A stretch of 45,837 nucleotides of DNA. Source: Methylacidiphilum sp. Yel (GTDB lineage: Bacteria > Verrucomicrobiota > Verrucomicrobiia > Methylacidiphilales > Methylacidiphilaceae). Positions within the stretch are counted from its first letter, which is position 1. Every line of letters begins with the position of its first letter. A model generated the notes under the pieces. The model ran no database searches. It saw nothing but the letters and a program-made list of their open reading frames with translations, and was not told where the DNA came from. The DNA lies in assembly GCF_004421185.1 (NCBI RefSeq), contig NZ_LXQB01000027.1, positions 1 to 45,837 on the forward strand, written 5' to 3'. Of the stretch, positions 1 through 7,822 are shown piece after piece. Position numbers and translations under genes: made by a program.

Positions 1-663
1 TATCGGCCATGGCAACACTCTCAACAAGGAGAAAAGGTACTCGGTCCCAAGCCGCACAGGGCCTTGCTCAAGCGATTGGGGCGACTCTCTAGAAATCTCT
101 TGCGCAAGAAAAAGGAGTCGGCCAATCGGACCAAAGCCAAGGCTTGGATTTGCAAGGCTGCATGCCAGGATTGCCAATATCCGGCAGGAGGGCTTGCACA
201 AGCTCATCTCACGGCTCAGGCGATGATTTCACCGCGTGCTTGTCAAAGAGCTGAAAGTGGGCAGCATGGAGAAGAACCGGTAATCTTGCCTGCTTTCTAT
301 CCGACATGGGTTTCTTCGAGTTTCGGCGACAACTGGAATATAAGGCAGAAAGGGGTGGTGGTTTGGTGCTTGTCGCTGGTCGCTTGTTTCCGTCCAGCAA
401 GAGCTGTTCGGCATGGGGGAGGGTCCAGGAAACACTGCCGCTGGCCATTCGCCAGTGGGTATGCCCGGAGTGTGGAAGCATCCACGACCGGGAGGTGAAT
501 GCGGCAAGGAATATCCTGGCGCATGGTTTGGCCGTCCTAAACGGTCCTATGGCGAGTTCCGCCAAATGTGAAGCCGGTGGAGAAAAAAGCTCTGGCCGCC
601 GTCGCATGACGATGGGAAAAACTGTCCTCTGTGAAGCAGGAAGTTAGCTTTGTTCCTCTCTGA
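1..663 (+). pseudogene. Degenerate IS200/IS605-family TnpB (OrfB), 5' end outside window
   Basis: Fragments of one TnpB-like protein can be read by hopping between frames. Positions from about 28 give a basic helix segment (GEKVLGPKPHRALLKRLGRL). An extra base near 150 moves the match to another frame (ARLHARIANIRQEGLHKL), which is then broken by an in-frame TGA and a TAA. From about 283 a third frame carries SDMGFFEFRRQLEYKAE and the C-terminal zinc-ribbon/RuvC end CPECGSIHDREVNAARNIL. The last residues (SVKQEVSFVPL, stop at 661-663) lie in yet another frame. The first zinc-ribbon pair reads CSAW instead of CSAC, and the last RuvC Asp (usual DRDVNAARN) is Glu. With several frameshifts, a stop and two damaged motifs, it cannot encode an active nuclease. 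The N-terminus is beyond the window edge. Confidence 0.85.
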
Positions 664-825
664 GCAGGAACGAGTAAGTCTGAGGGAACGGTAAGTAAAC
701 CTAATCCAAAGGATTCTTCCTTCAATTCCATTGACATTCACAACTCTAAATTTTATAGACAACATGATTGTTAAAAGAAAAACATCCGTATCAAGCTTTG
801 AAGCAAACCAATGTATCATGGATAG

Positions 826-1254
826 GTGAAAAAATTAATCTTTATTTTCCTCTTAGCTTCGATGCCTCTTTTGATGGCTACCGACAAATGGTTGGATTAC
901 TATCCATTAAAGATAATAAAAGGTCAGGGGGGAGCCTTTTACATAGAACCCAAGACAAAATTTAAAATCTATGTGTATGGGACTCCTGAAAAATACATCC
1001 CACAAGGCATCATCATTCATAAGGGAAGCTTACTAGACGCCTTTCGAAGTAACAATGGCATCCTAAGAGATTTTATCAGGACTGCTAAGCAACACCACAG
1101 CAATGCACTGATTATAATCGACAAAAATAAGCCCATGGTATTTGCCGTTGCCGGATTTTGGCCTGCTTTTGCTTTTCCTGTAGGCGTAGGCAGTCTGATG
1201 TTTCTAGCTATACAGGACTGTTCGACAGGAACAAAGCCCCATCTTGCCAATTAA
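826..1254 (+). CDS. Small secreted hypothetical protein
   Basis: A 142-residue ORF starting at GTG. The N-terminus is a clear export signal: MKK followed by a hydrophobic stretch (LIFIFLLASMPLLMA) ending near residue 19. The remainder has mixed alpha/beta character (ITKFKIYVYG-like strands), with a second hydrophobic patch near the C-terminus (residues about 106-131, FAVAGFWPAFAFPVGVGSLMFLAI) that could be a membrane helix. No catalytic motif is recognised. The upstream GGATAG is only a weak ribosome binding site, so the start is uncertain. It lies between the tnpB wreck and the carbonic anhydrase, on the same strand as both. Function unknown. Confidence 0.6.
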   Translation: MKKLIFIFLLASMPLLMATDKWLDYYPLKIIKGQGGAFYIEPKTKFKIYVYGTPEKYIPQGIIIHKGSLLDAFRSNNGILRDFIRTAKQHHSNALIIIDKNKPMVFAVAGFWPAFAFPVGVGSLMFLAIQDCSTGTKPHLAN

Positions 1255-1392
1255 AAAATCCCAAACACAAAAATTATTAAAAGCATGCGCTAGAAAACTT
1301 TTTAAAAATTTTGCTTTCATTTTTTAATTAAAAGGTGCAATTGATGTTATTACATGAAAAGAGTATGTATAACTAGTTAAAGGAGAGAGGTT

Positions 1393-1977
1393 ATGAGTCA
1401 AATATATCAAGAAGTGTTAAAGGCAAATGAGCACTATGTAGCAACTTTTGGAGATAAAGCACAATTGGCCATGCCGCCTGCGCGGCATTTTGCAATTCTT
1501 ACTTGTATGGATGCAAGATTGGATCCGGCAAAGTTTGCTGGCTTAAAAGAAGGAGACGCCCATGTTATTAGAAATGCTGGAGGCAGAGCCAGTGATGACG
1601 CCATCCGTTCTCTGGTTATTTCTTATAAGCTATTAGGAACCAAAGAATGGTTTATTATTCACCATACAGACTGTGGTATGGAAACATTTTCAGATAGTAT
1701 CATGGAAGATCTTTTGGAAAAAAGCTTGGAAACGGCTGTCCTTGAAAATGGACAATGGAAGGACGTTGGCAAGGAAAAGGGCTCTCCAGAAGGAAAATAT
1801 ATCCGATGGTTGACAATAAAAAACTTATCGCAAAGCGTTATTGAAGATGTGCTTAGGGTGCGGCATCATCCTCTAGTCCCCTCCTCTATTCCAATCTATG
1901 GATTTATTTATGATGTGAAATCTGGAAAGCTTGTCGAAGTTAAAGAAGCAAATGAAGTTGGGAAAGCTAAAAGCTAA
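1393..1977 (+). CDS. Beta-class carbonic anhydrase
   Basis: A 194-residue protein predicted to interconvert CO2 and bicarbonate with a zinc ion. The beta-class signature is intact: C38-M-D40-A-R42 gives the first zinc Cys and the Asp/Arg dyad, and H91-T-D-C94-G gives the His and second Cys ligands. The conserved [11 protein letters not shown] segment (about 60-70) follows the family. Length and the CMDAR/HHTDCG pattern fit the short clade of beta-CAs found in many bacteria. There is no signal peptide, so it should be cytoplasmic. A good Shine-Dalgarno (AAAGGAGAGAGG) precedes the ATG. It stands alone and is followed by a strong hairpin at 2047-2083. In an autotroph it would supply bicarbonate or CO2 for fixation (inference). 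Confidence 0.93.
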   Translation: MSQIYQEVLKANEHYVATFGDKAQLAMPPARHFAILTCMDARLDPAKFAGLKEGDAHVIRNAGGRASDDAIRSLVISYKLLGTKEWFIIHHTDCGMETFSDSIMEDLLEKSLETAVLENGQWKDVGKEKGSPEGKYIRWLTIKNLSQSVIEDVLRVRHHPLVPSSIPIYGFIYDVKSGKLVEVKEANEVGKAKS

Positions 1978-2046
1978 TTAGAGGTTGCTTTAGAATTTCC
2001 TTACAAAAGAAAAACTCATTGGCATAAAAACTTTCCCTGAAAGCGA

Positions 2047-2083
2047 GCCCGTTCCTGTTTGGATTAACAAATGTGGAACGGGC
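2047..2083 (+). terminator. Strong hairpin downstream of carbonic anhydrase
   Basis: The arms GCCCGTTCC (2047-2055) and GGAACGGGC (2075-2083) pair perfectly over 9 bp. The loop itself can form a second short stem (TTTG/CAAA). It lies 70 bp after the carbonic anhydrase stop. No long T-run follows directly, so it may act as a weak terminator or a 3' RNA-stabilising element. Confidence 0.5.
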
Positions 2084-2300
2084 CCTTCCTCAAATTCAAG
2101 CTTCAAATTTTCAAATTGTACTTGGTTCTTTCAGTTGGCTTCTTTGAAGAAGCTTACTCGATTTTTTTTCATTTCTTTTTTATTTGGTCTTCAACAATCA
2201 ATTAGAGAAAACTAAAGGATTTGCTTCTGGATGGTTAAGGTGATCAGAAAAGTGATTCGATGAACCTTTAAAGAGAAAATGCTACCAGTAGAGTATCTAG
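2084..2300. other. Intergenic stretch with a small hairpin
   Basis: No gene is seen. A short perfect inverted repeat GCTTCT-TTGA-AGAAGC lies at 2138-2153, followed about 8 bases later by a run of eight T. It could be a second terminator for the upstream transcript. The rest is AT-rich and featureless. Confidence 0.35.
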
Positions 2301-2597
2301 CTAATAGGTTAGAAGATCTTCACAATTTTTTGATTTTTTTTCCAACTCGAATGCAAAGCTAACATCTGGAGGAAAACGACAGTTATCTAAAGCATATATT
2401 CTATTCATCCCAGATCCTTGCCAATTATAAAAACAATAAAACCATTCGACCAATTCAGGATTGTTTTTAAAGCTTTCAAACACTTTTCTTAGTAATGAAG
2501 AATAAATAACTAAAGGACTTTGGAAAGCTCTAGCAGAAGAGGAAAGACTAAAGAAAATTGGAAACTCTATGTTTTTAAAACACAAACAGCAAAACAA
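2301..2597 (-). CDS. Possible small hypothetical protein or gene remnant
   Basis: An open frame of 98 residues on the minus strand, in an otherwise empty stretch. The middle and end (RKVFESFKNNPELVEWFYCF, then an F-P-P-D-V-S-F-A-F-E-L-E segment) look protein-like rather than random. The first residues overlap the start of the methyltransferase on the other strand, so if real it probably starts at an internal codon or is the tail of a decayed gene. No family recognised and no clear ribosome binding site. Low certainty. Confidence 0.25.
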   Translation of the reverse strand: MFCCLCFKNIEFPIFFSLSSSARAFQSPLVIYSSLLRKVFESFKNNPELVEWFYCFYNWQGSGMNRIYALDNCRFPPDVSFAFELEKKSKNCEDLLTY

Positions 2598-3513
2598 AGA
2601 AGCACCCTCTTTTCTACTGCTAAAAAAGCAGAAGAAAAAAAGGACAAAAACCTATTTAAAAATAATCTTGTTGATTGCAGCTAGTTTTAATTTTTTTTCT
2701 TTAAAATTATTTGCCTATAATCCTGTAAGGAATGATTCTCTTGAACTTGCTAGGCTTTACGATAAGCTAAGTACGCCTCAATACATTCAAGGAAAAGATC
2801 TCATAAAACTTTTAAAGGTTACAGCAGGAAGTTTTGTTCTTGATTTAGGTTGTGGAACAGGAAGACTTGCTGCCTATTTGAGAGAACTCGTTGGTCCTAA
2901 GGGATGGGTTATTGGAATGGATCCGTCCCCTTATCGAATTGAGATTGCAAAACAAAGAATGAAAAAAGGACTTTCCTTTCAACTTGGCGGGAGTGAGGAT
3001 CTGGGAGTATTTAAAGACAATTTTTTTGATTTTGTATATTTGAACAGTGTTTTTTATTGGATTAGAGACAAAGAAACAGCCTTAGTCGAGATTTACAGGA
3101 TTTTAAAACCAGGAGGGAAATTGGGAATAACTTCTGGTTATAAATTTGAAAATTCTCCTCTACTGAAAATTGTAAATGATGCCATCATGGAAGTAATGGG
3201 TAAAGAATTTGCAAGCGGAGGGATGAATGAAGATTCTTTTGGTAAAGAAGACTTTAAGGAGTTGCTTCAGGAAAGTGGATTTTTAATTATCCATTTTAAG
3301 CAAAAAGAATATACAGACTACTTTCCAAGCCCTAAGGAAGTTGTTCAGTTTTTTAAAGCAAGCAGTAATGGAAATTTACTAGAAGAGATTCCTCAAACAA
3401 AGCGAGCCTTCATTTTATCAAAAATCGAAACACGGCTGGAAAGGCTACGTTCTTCGAAAGGAATTAAAATTATTCATTGGACAATGTTTGCGGTTTGTCA
3501 AAAACCCTTATAA
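2569..3513 (+). CDS. Class I SAM-dependent methyltransferase with hydrophobic N-terminus
   Basis: A 314-residue protein. The SAM-binding motif I is clear (VLDLGCGTGRLAAYL, about residues 92-106), followed by the acidic end of strand 2 (VIGMDPS) and the post-motif region (GSEDLGVFKDNFFDFVYLNSVFYWI), typical of UbiE/COQ5-like Methyltransf_11 proteins. The substrate cannot be told. Unusually, the first 50 residues contain a very basic stretch (KKQKKKR) and then a hydrophobic segment (ILLIAASFNFFSLKLFAY) resembling a signal anchor. Either it is membrane-tethered with the catalytic domain in the cytoplasm, or the true start is further in. It is a single gene, with the tRNA downstream on the other strand. 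Confidence 0.82.
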   Translation: MFLKHKQQNKEAPSFLLLKKQKKKRTKTYLKIILLIAASFNFFSLKLFAYNPVRNDSLELARLYDKLSTPQYIQGKDLIKLLKVTAGSFVLDLGCGTGRLAAYLRELVGPKGWVIGMDPSPYRIEIAKQRMKKGLSFQLGGSEDLGVFKDNFFDFVYLNSVFYWIRDKETALVEIYRILKPGGKLGITSGYKFENSPLLKIVNDAIMEVMGKEFASGGMNEDSFGKEDFKELLQESGFLIIHFKQKEYTDYFPSPKEVVQFFKASSNGNLLEEIPQTKRAFILSKIETRLERLRSSKGIKIIHWTMFAVCQKPL

Positions 3514-3860
3514 GTCAATATTGCTGAGAATGTGGCACCGTTGACTGATGCTCAACAACTCATTAAGAGGCTAAAGTTTTGCACTCTAATGAGAACAGAA
3601 CAGCTCCCAAGGCCCTTCTCGCACTGACTGACTCTCAATCCCCCAAGCTCTTCTTCTATCCAAAGAAGAAAAATCCGGTCCGTATTATCATCGGTCAAAA
3701 AAGGATGATCTGTATAAGCGGCAACTATTCCACCTTTCCGACAGCTTCTCTGTCCTTATTTGATTGATTGGCCAATAGCTTCTAATAGTGTGTGTGTCGG
3801 CAAATACTGGAGAGGGGAGAGGCTTAAAAAAAGTCTTGAAAAAAACCTTTTCAAATCCTG
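3514..3860. other. Intergenic region, no gene seen
   Basis: About 350 bases between the methyltransferase and the tRNA. The short open frames here have no family resemblance, no ribosome binding sites and atypical composition. No convincing promoter, repeat or RNA structure was found. Confidence 0.5.
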
Positions 3861-3933
3861 CTGCCGCGCTAGGATTCGAACCTAGAACACTCAGATCCAG
3901 AGTCTGATGTGCTACCAATTGCACCACGCGGCA
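3861..3933 (-). tRNA. tRNA-Gln (anticodon CTG)
   Basis: A complete cloverleaf reads on the minus strand. Acceptor arms TGCCGCG and CGCGGCA pair fully over 7 bp with discriminator G. The D-loop is GGTGCAATTGGTAGCAC, the anticodon arm is TCAGA-CTCTGGA-TCTGA, and the T arm holds GGTTCGAATCC. The seven-base loop CTCTGGA places CTG at 34-36, reading Gln codon CAG. The U1-A72 pair and G73 are hallmarks of glutamine tRNAs. CCA is not encoded (CAGG follows). No integrase or duplicated tRNA end is nearby. Confidence 0.93.
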
Positions 3934-4046
3934 TAATTTGTCTCTTTTTCCTTATTCAGCTTTTGAAGAATTGCAAGCGTTCCTTTTCATCTTTTTTATT
4001 TTAACTAATTGTTGCCTCCTCTATTGATAAAACTTATTGTTAGTTT

Positions 4047-4892
4047 ATGCGAGCCCTATGGAAAGGGACCATCAGCTTTGGGCTTGTGACGATTCCGGTC
4101 AAGCTGTATCCTGCCATAAAAACGGAACCATTGCATTTTAAATTTCTTCGACGCAGCGATCTTTCACCTATAACGAACAAACGGGTGGCTGTGACAGATC
4201 AAAAAGAAGTGCCTTGGGATCAAGTAGTTCGCGGGTACGAATATGAAAAAGGCAAATTTGTAATTCTGAAAGATGAAGACTTTGATCGAGTCGATGTAGA
4301 AGCCATTCATACTGTTAAAGTTTTAGATTTTGTTGCGCTTTCTGAAATTGATCCCATTTACTTCGAAAAACCCTATTATTTAGTTCCTGATAAAGGCGGA
4401 GAAAAAGCCTACCAATTATTCCATTATGGTTTAACCAAGACCGGAAAAACGGCCATCGCCAAAATTATACTACACAACAAGGAGCACATGGCCGCATTGA
4501 AAGCAAAAAATTCCTTACTGACTCTGGAACTTATGTATTTTCAAAGGGAAATTGTTGATCCCAAAGAACTAGGCACTCCACCAAAAGTCGAATTGGATGA
4601 GCGTGAAAAGAAAATGGCGATAGAATTAATCGAAAAAATGTCTGTACCTTGGGATCCAAGCCGGTATCAAGACGAATATTCGAAAGCTATTGAAAAACTC
4701 ATTAAAGAAAAAATCAAAAAGGGACATACAGAAATATCCAAGGAAAAAAAGCCTCAAACTAGAGGAAAAGAACAAAAAGATCTTGTTTCTCTGCTTGAAG
4801 AAAGTTTGCGAATGGGAAATGGTCGATCAAGGATTTCTACAGGCTATGGGTTAAAGCAAGAGACTAAAAAAGGAAAAAAGAAAAAAGAGTGA
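4047..4892 (+). CDS. ku: Ku protein, NHEJ end binder
   Basis: A 281-residue homologue of bacterial Ku, the ring-shaped homodimer that binds double-strand DNA ends and recruits the ligase in non-homologous end joining. The start MRALWKGTISFGLVTIPVKL is the canonical Ku N-terminus. The DNA-bridge core follows (KEVPWDQVVRGYEYEKGKFV, then DEDF, about 50-80), with YFEKPYYLVPDKGGEKAY near 105-122. After the core comes a very Lys-rich tail (about residues 225-281), usual in bacterial Ku and thought to help DNA binding and ligase recruitment. Its stop overlaps the start of the ligase by 4 bases, so the two are translationally coupled. No Shine-Dalgarno is visible before the ATG. Confidence 0.95.
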   Translation: MRALWKGTISFGLVTIPVKLYPAIKTEPLHFKFLRRSDLSPITNKRVAVTDQKEVPWDQVVRGYEYEKGKFVILKDEDFDRVDVEAIHTVKVLDFVALSEIDPIYFEKPYYLVPDKGGEKAYQLFHYGLTKTGKTAIAKIILHNKEHMAALKAKNSLLTLELMYFQREIVDPKELGTPPKVELDEREKKMAIELIEKMSVPWDPSRYQDEYSKAIEKLIKEKIKKGHTEISKEKKPQTRGKEQKDLVSLLEESLRMGNGRSRISTGYGLKQETKKGKKKKE

Positions 4893-5851
4893 ACTTAGAT
4901 CTCTTCAACTTACCTAAATTGGAACCCATGTTTTTAGAGCCGATGCTGGCCAAAAGCAGTCATTGCCAGATTCCTTATCCGGGCTGGATTTACGAACCTA
5001 AAATTGATGGTATGAGGATTATCGCTGTCAAATTTGACAATCAAAAGACTGTTCTTTTTTCTCGAAGGAAGTTATCAGAAAATGAAAGATTTCCCGCCAT
5101 TCTCAAAACTTTAAATTCAACTGAAGAATCCACGTGGGTTCTAGACGGAGAAATCGCTGCTCTCGACCAACAGGGTAAACCTTCATTTCATCTTCTTCAA
5201 AAAGCAAGAGACAAAGTTTTGACCGTTTTTTATCTCTTCGATCTGCTTTCTTTAAGGAAGCGCGACCTGCGCAGATTGCCTCTTAGCACCAGAAAAGATC
5301 TTCTCTACCACTTCTTTTATCATCTTCCCTCCCCAGTCCGCTTGATCCCCTATTTTTCTGAAGAGCCAGAGAAGGTCGCCGCAAAAATTAATGAGTTAGG
5401 TTTTGAAGGAGTCGTTGCAAAACGTGCTGACTCTGTCTATACATCGGGGAAAAGATCTTCAGCATGGTTGAAATTCAAGTTTTTAAAACGACAGGAGTTT
5501 GTCATTATAGGCTGGACAGAGCCAAAAGGCTCGCTAAGGCCTTTTGGCTCTCTTCTTTTAGGTTATTATCAAAATAATGTTCTCTGCTATGCCGGCAGAG
5601 TAGGCAGCGGGTTCTCAGAACAAACAGCTCTGGAGCTTTATAGGCTACTAAAAAAGCTTGAAATTTCTTCTACCCCACTCAGTCAGTCGCCACCAATTCA
5701 ATTTCCTAGATCTCTTTCTATCCACTGGACAAAACCAATGATTCTTTGCGAAGTTGCATTCAGAGAATGGACAGCAGTTGGTAAAATCCGCCAGCCCGTC
5801 TTTGTAGGAATCCGTACAGACAAAAGTCCTTTAGAAGTCAGTCGCGAATAA
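4889..5851 (+). CDS. ligD: ATP-dependent DNA ligase, LigD ligase-domain type
   Basis: A 320-residue protein starting at a GTG inside the Ku stop region. It is an ATP-dependent ligase: the nucleotidyl Lys lies in the EPKIDGMR motif (K38), with later motifs VLDGEIAAL (III), FEGVVAKR (IV) and AWLKFKF (V). An OB-fold region follows (RQEFVIIGWTEPKGSLRPFG and GYYQNNVLCYAGRVGSGF). It corresponds only to the ligase domain of LigD. The polymerase/primase and phosphoesterase domains of the multidomain enzyme are absent and not encoded elsewhere in the window. Coupling to Ku indicates a role in end joining. Confidence 0.93.
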   Translation: MNLDLFNLPKLEPMFLEPMLAKSSHCQIPYPGWIYEPKIDGMRIIAVKFDNQKTVLFSRRKLSENERFPAILKTLNSTEESTWVLDGEIAALDQQGKPSFHLLQKARDKVLTVFYLFDLLSLRKRDLRRLPLSTRKDLLYHFFYHLPSPVRLIPYFSEEPEKVAAKINELGFEGVVAKRADSVYTSGKRSSAWLKFKFLKRQEFVIIGWTEPKGSLRPFGSLLLGYYQNNVLCYAGRVGSGFSEQTALELYRLLKKLEISSTPLSQSPPIQFPRSLSIHWTKPMILCEVAFREWTAVGKIRQPVFVGIRTDKSPLEVSRE

Positions 5852-5877
5852 GAAGAAAGCCCTTTTCTTTTAACCAA

Positions 5878-6180
5878 CTATTTCTTATGAATCGCCATAG
5901 AGGAAACAAACTCATCCCAGGGAACGGCTGACATCGTTTCAGTGATTTCTTTTCCATATCCCCGGAGTATCATCGCTGCTTTTTCCACCTCAGCTACATC
6001 TTTTGCCTCAACAATGTCCACAATGTCATATTCTCCTAGGGTCGCATAACTTTCTTTCCATTTTATCCCCGGGCATTCCTCTTTGATCTTACTGGAAACA
6101 ACCTTTGATAAATTTTTGATTTCTGATGGCTCCTTCATACTTTCTGGAGTTAAACGGCTGAGGATAATAAAAGTGGGCAT
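5878..6180 (-). CDS. GYD domain protein
   Basis: A 100-residue protein resembling the GYD family (PF08734), small alpha/beta proteins of unknown function named after a Gly-Tyr-Asp motif. Here the motif appears as LGEYDIVDIVEA (about 48-59), preceded by a short helix and followed by AAMILRGYGKEITETMSAVPWDEF. The MPTFIILSRLTPESM start matches the first strand of the fold. It is convergent with the ligase and downstream of the minus-strand OPG/hydrogenase run by 77 bases, so it may be independently transcribed. An AGGAGTGA-like sequence lies just upstream of the ATG. Confidence 0.8.
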   Translation of the reverse strand: MPTFIILSRLTPESMKEPSEIKNLSKVVSSKIKEECPGIKWKESYATLGEYDIVDIVEAKDVAEVEKAAMILRGYGKEITETMSAVPWDEFVSSMAIHKK

Positions 6181-6257
6181 AAGTTCACTCCTTTTTTAAT
6201 AATTGTAACTTTTTTTCTATCAGAAACAACCTGTTCTTCTGAACAAAATACAAGAAT

Positions 6258-6956
6258 CTATGAGCACAGAGCTGAACGCACCAAGCCCGCACGACATAAC
6301 CTAGCTGCTTTTCTAGCAAGTCTTAATGGTTCTGGAGTCCTATATTTTATGGTATAGCTAAGAACAATCTCTATCGCTGTCTCCCAATCAAGTCGGTAGC
6401 CTGGATGCACAACAAGCGGCGCTTTGTTCTCTTGCGTTCTAAGCCAAAAAGCAACAGTTTCGTTCCCGATTCGAAGTTCGGATCTATCTCCTCTGTTCTT
6501 TCCTGGAAGAACGCCTGTGGCTATTAAAGGTTTTCTTGTGATCCCCACCGTAGGAATATCCAGTTTATACCCCAAATGCAGAGCCAGACCCGCTCTGTGA
6601 GGATGATCCCTTGAAGTTGCATTGACAAAAAGAAGCTCAGGGCGAAGATTAAGTCCAACGACAGCTTTTTCTAATAACGGTCCATCTCTTAAAGCAAGCA
6701 ACCCTGGAATATAATCGAAAGAAGCTCTTTCAGAAATAGTGAAAGTCTTTAGTTGTCCATCGGGAAAAAGGGCAATAGCAGCCCCCCATCCTTGATCGAA
6801 CTTTTTACCGGGTCCACTTCTTTGTCGTCCATAACAGATGAAGACGGCAGCACAGACAAATGGTTTGGAAGGTTTTTCCCAATTTGAAACAGAAAGCATA
6901 GCTATTCTTTTTTGTTCCGAAATCAACTCTTCTATGGTTGTAGGCCACCCCTCCAT
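6258..6956 (-). CDS. Endonuclease V-like protein lacking the catalytic residues
   Basis: A 232-residue homologue of endonuclease V, which normally cuts the second phosphodiester 3' of deoxyinosine. The fold markers are clear: the wedge motif DYIPGLLALRDGPL (81-94), LLFVNATSRDHPHRAGLALH (109-128), IPTVGITRKPLIATG (134-148) and the end PEPLRLARKAARL (208-220). Compared from memory with the Thermotoga and E. coli enzymes, each metal or catalytic residue is changed: the AGVD Asp is V38, the FREGP Glu is D91, the VDG/FDG Asp is N112 and the RLAH His is R215. It is therefore probably not a conventional nuclease, though the wedge is retained. It begins 2 bases after the hypA stop, so it sits at the end of the same minus-strand run. 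Confidence 0.8.
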   Translation of the reverse strand: MEGWPTTIEELISEQKRIAMLSVSNWEKPSKPFVCAAVFICYGRQRSGPGKKFDQGWGAAIALFPDGQLKTFTISERASFDYIPGLLALRDGPLLEKAVVGLNLRPELLFVNATSRDHPHRAGLALHLGYKLDIPTVGITRKPLIATGVLPGKNRGDRSELRIGNETVAFWLRTQENKAPLVVHPGYRLDWETAIEIVLSYTIKYRTPEPLRLARKAARLCRAGLVRSALCS

Positions 6957-6958
6957 CT

Positions 6959-7300
6959 TTATTCGACCTCTATACTATCTAGTGTTAATTCTTTGACCTC
7001 TTCGGATAAGATCATGACTCCCTCACAGTTAGGACAGCTCTCACCAATTTTTCCTACAAATCCTTCCTTTTGACAACTTAAGCAGTAGGCTTTGACAAGA
7101 ATTTCTTCAATATGAAGTTCAGCTCCTTCGGCAATTGTTCCTTTAGAAGCAATCGAAAAGGAAAACTTCATCGCTTCTGGTTCAACAAGGGCTAAGGGAG
7201 CTGTCTTTAAGACAATTTTTATGACCTTGTGAAATCCTAATTCCAGCGCCTTTTCTTCAAGCAAAGAAACCAATGATTCGCACAGGGAAAGTTCATGCAT
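6959..7300 (-). CDS. hypA: HypA, hydrogenase nickel incorporation protein
   Basis: A 113-residue HypA, the metallochaperone that with HypB delivers nickel to the large subunit of [NiFe]-hydrogenase. It begins MHELSL; the N-terminal Met-His-Glu binds nickel in HypA proteins. The zinc site is two CxxC pairs, C73/C76 (CLSC) and C89/C92 (CPNC). Length matches the family. The start is unambiguous because the N-terminal MHE is functional. It is 4 bases downstream of the maturation protease gene and 2 bases upstream of the EndoV-like gene. No hypB or other hyp genes are in the window. Confidence 0.95.
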   Translation of the reverse strand: MHELSLCESLVSLLEEKALELGFHKVIKIVLKTAPLALVEPEAMKFSFSIASKGTIAEGAELHIEEILVKAYCLSCQKEGFVGKIGESCPNCEGVMILSEEVKELTLDSIEVE

Positions 7301-7304
7301 AGAT

Positions 7305-7784
7305 TTAGCTAACCTCGGTTTTTTCTGAACTAAACTCTTTTTTGAACATTTCTACAAGTCTCTCAATTGCTTCTTTTACTGGTTCTGAAAGACCGATCCC
7401 ATAGCCCACCTCTTTAACCTCAACCAAGTAGATTTTAATATTTTTAGGGAACCTTTCCTTATAGAGCCATTTAGCCCATTTCAAGGCATCATCCCAGCCG
7501 AAAGAATGCAGATCGACATAGGGATCTGTTTCTAGCAATTTTTCAAGCTGCTCCCCTCCAACCATAAAAATTGTTCCAGGGATAGATCCACTCTTTAGTC
7601 CATCGACCACAATCAATGAATCGTATTCCTCCAGATCATCTAAAAGAGAAAACCCCGATGTTCCATAATCAATGAGTTTTACAGGCAGGGATGGATGCAA
7701 TGAAGCAAGCCTTTGGATCAACTCAGGGCCAAGCCCATCATCTTTTCTAAGCAATTGACCACAACCAATAATAGCAATAGCCAT
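7305..7784 (-). CDS. Hydrogenase maturation protease (M52 family)
   Basis: A protein of the HybD/HyaD/HupD family that removes the C-terminal peptide of the hydrogenase large subunit after nickel insertion. With the ATG at 7784 as start (an upstream GTG is possible), the sequence opens [19 protein letters not shown], the family's G-x-G-N-x-L-x-x-D-[DE]-G-x-G motif with Gln for Asn. D16, D61 (IVVDGL) and H93 (DLHSFG) fall at the positions of the nickel-sensing E16, D62 and H93 of HybD. About 159 residues is the normal length. It lies 38 bases after opgH and 4 bases before hypA. The matching structural hydrogenase genes are not in the window. Confidence 0.92.
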   Translation of the reverse strand: MAIAIIGCGQLLRKDDGLGPELIQRLASLHPSLPVKLIDYGTSGFSLLDDLEEYDSLIVVDGLKSGSIPGTIFMVGGEQLEKLLETDPYVDLHSFGWDDALKWAKWLYKERFPKNIKIYLVEVKEVGYGIGLSEPVKEAIERLVEMFKKEFSSEKTEVS

Positions 7785-7822
7785 TAGGAAGTATTCTAAC
7801 ACCGTTGGTTTTGTTTTTCATT

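Noticed and set aside
64-498. 144-aa plus-strand frame at the left edge
   Set aside because: Only its first third matches TnpB; the rest is out of frame after an extra base near 150. Treated as part of the tnpB pseudogene.
3579-3927. Small frames on both strands between the methyltransferase and the tRNA
   Set aside because: One overlaps the tRNA and neither has a family match, ribosome binding site or protein-like composition.
4010-4046. CCTCCT just upstream of ku as a ribosome binding element
   Set aside because: It is the complement of a Shine-Dalgarno, not one, and does not face a gene on the minus strand.
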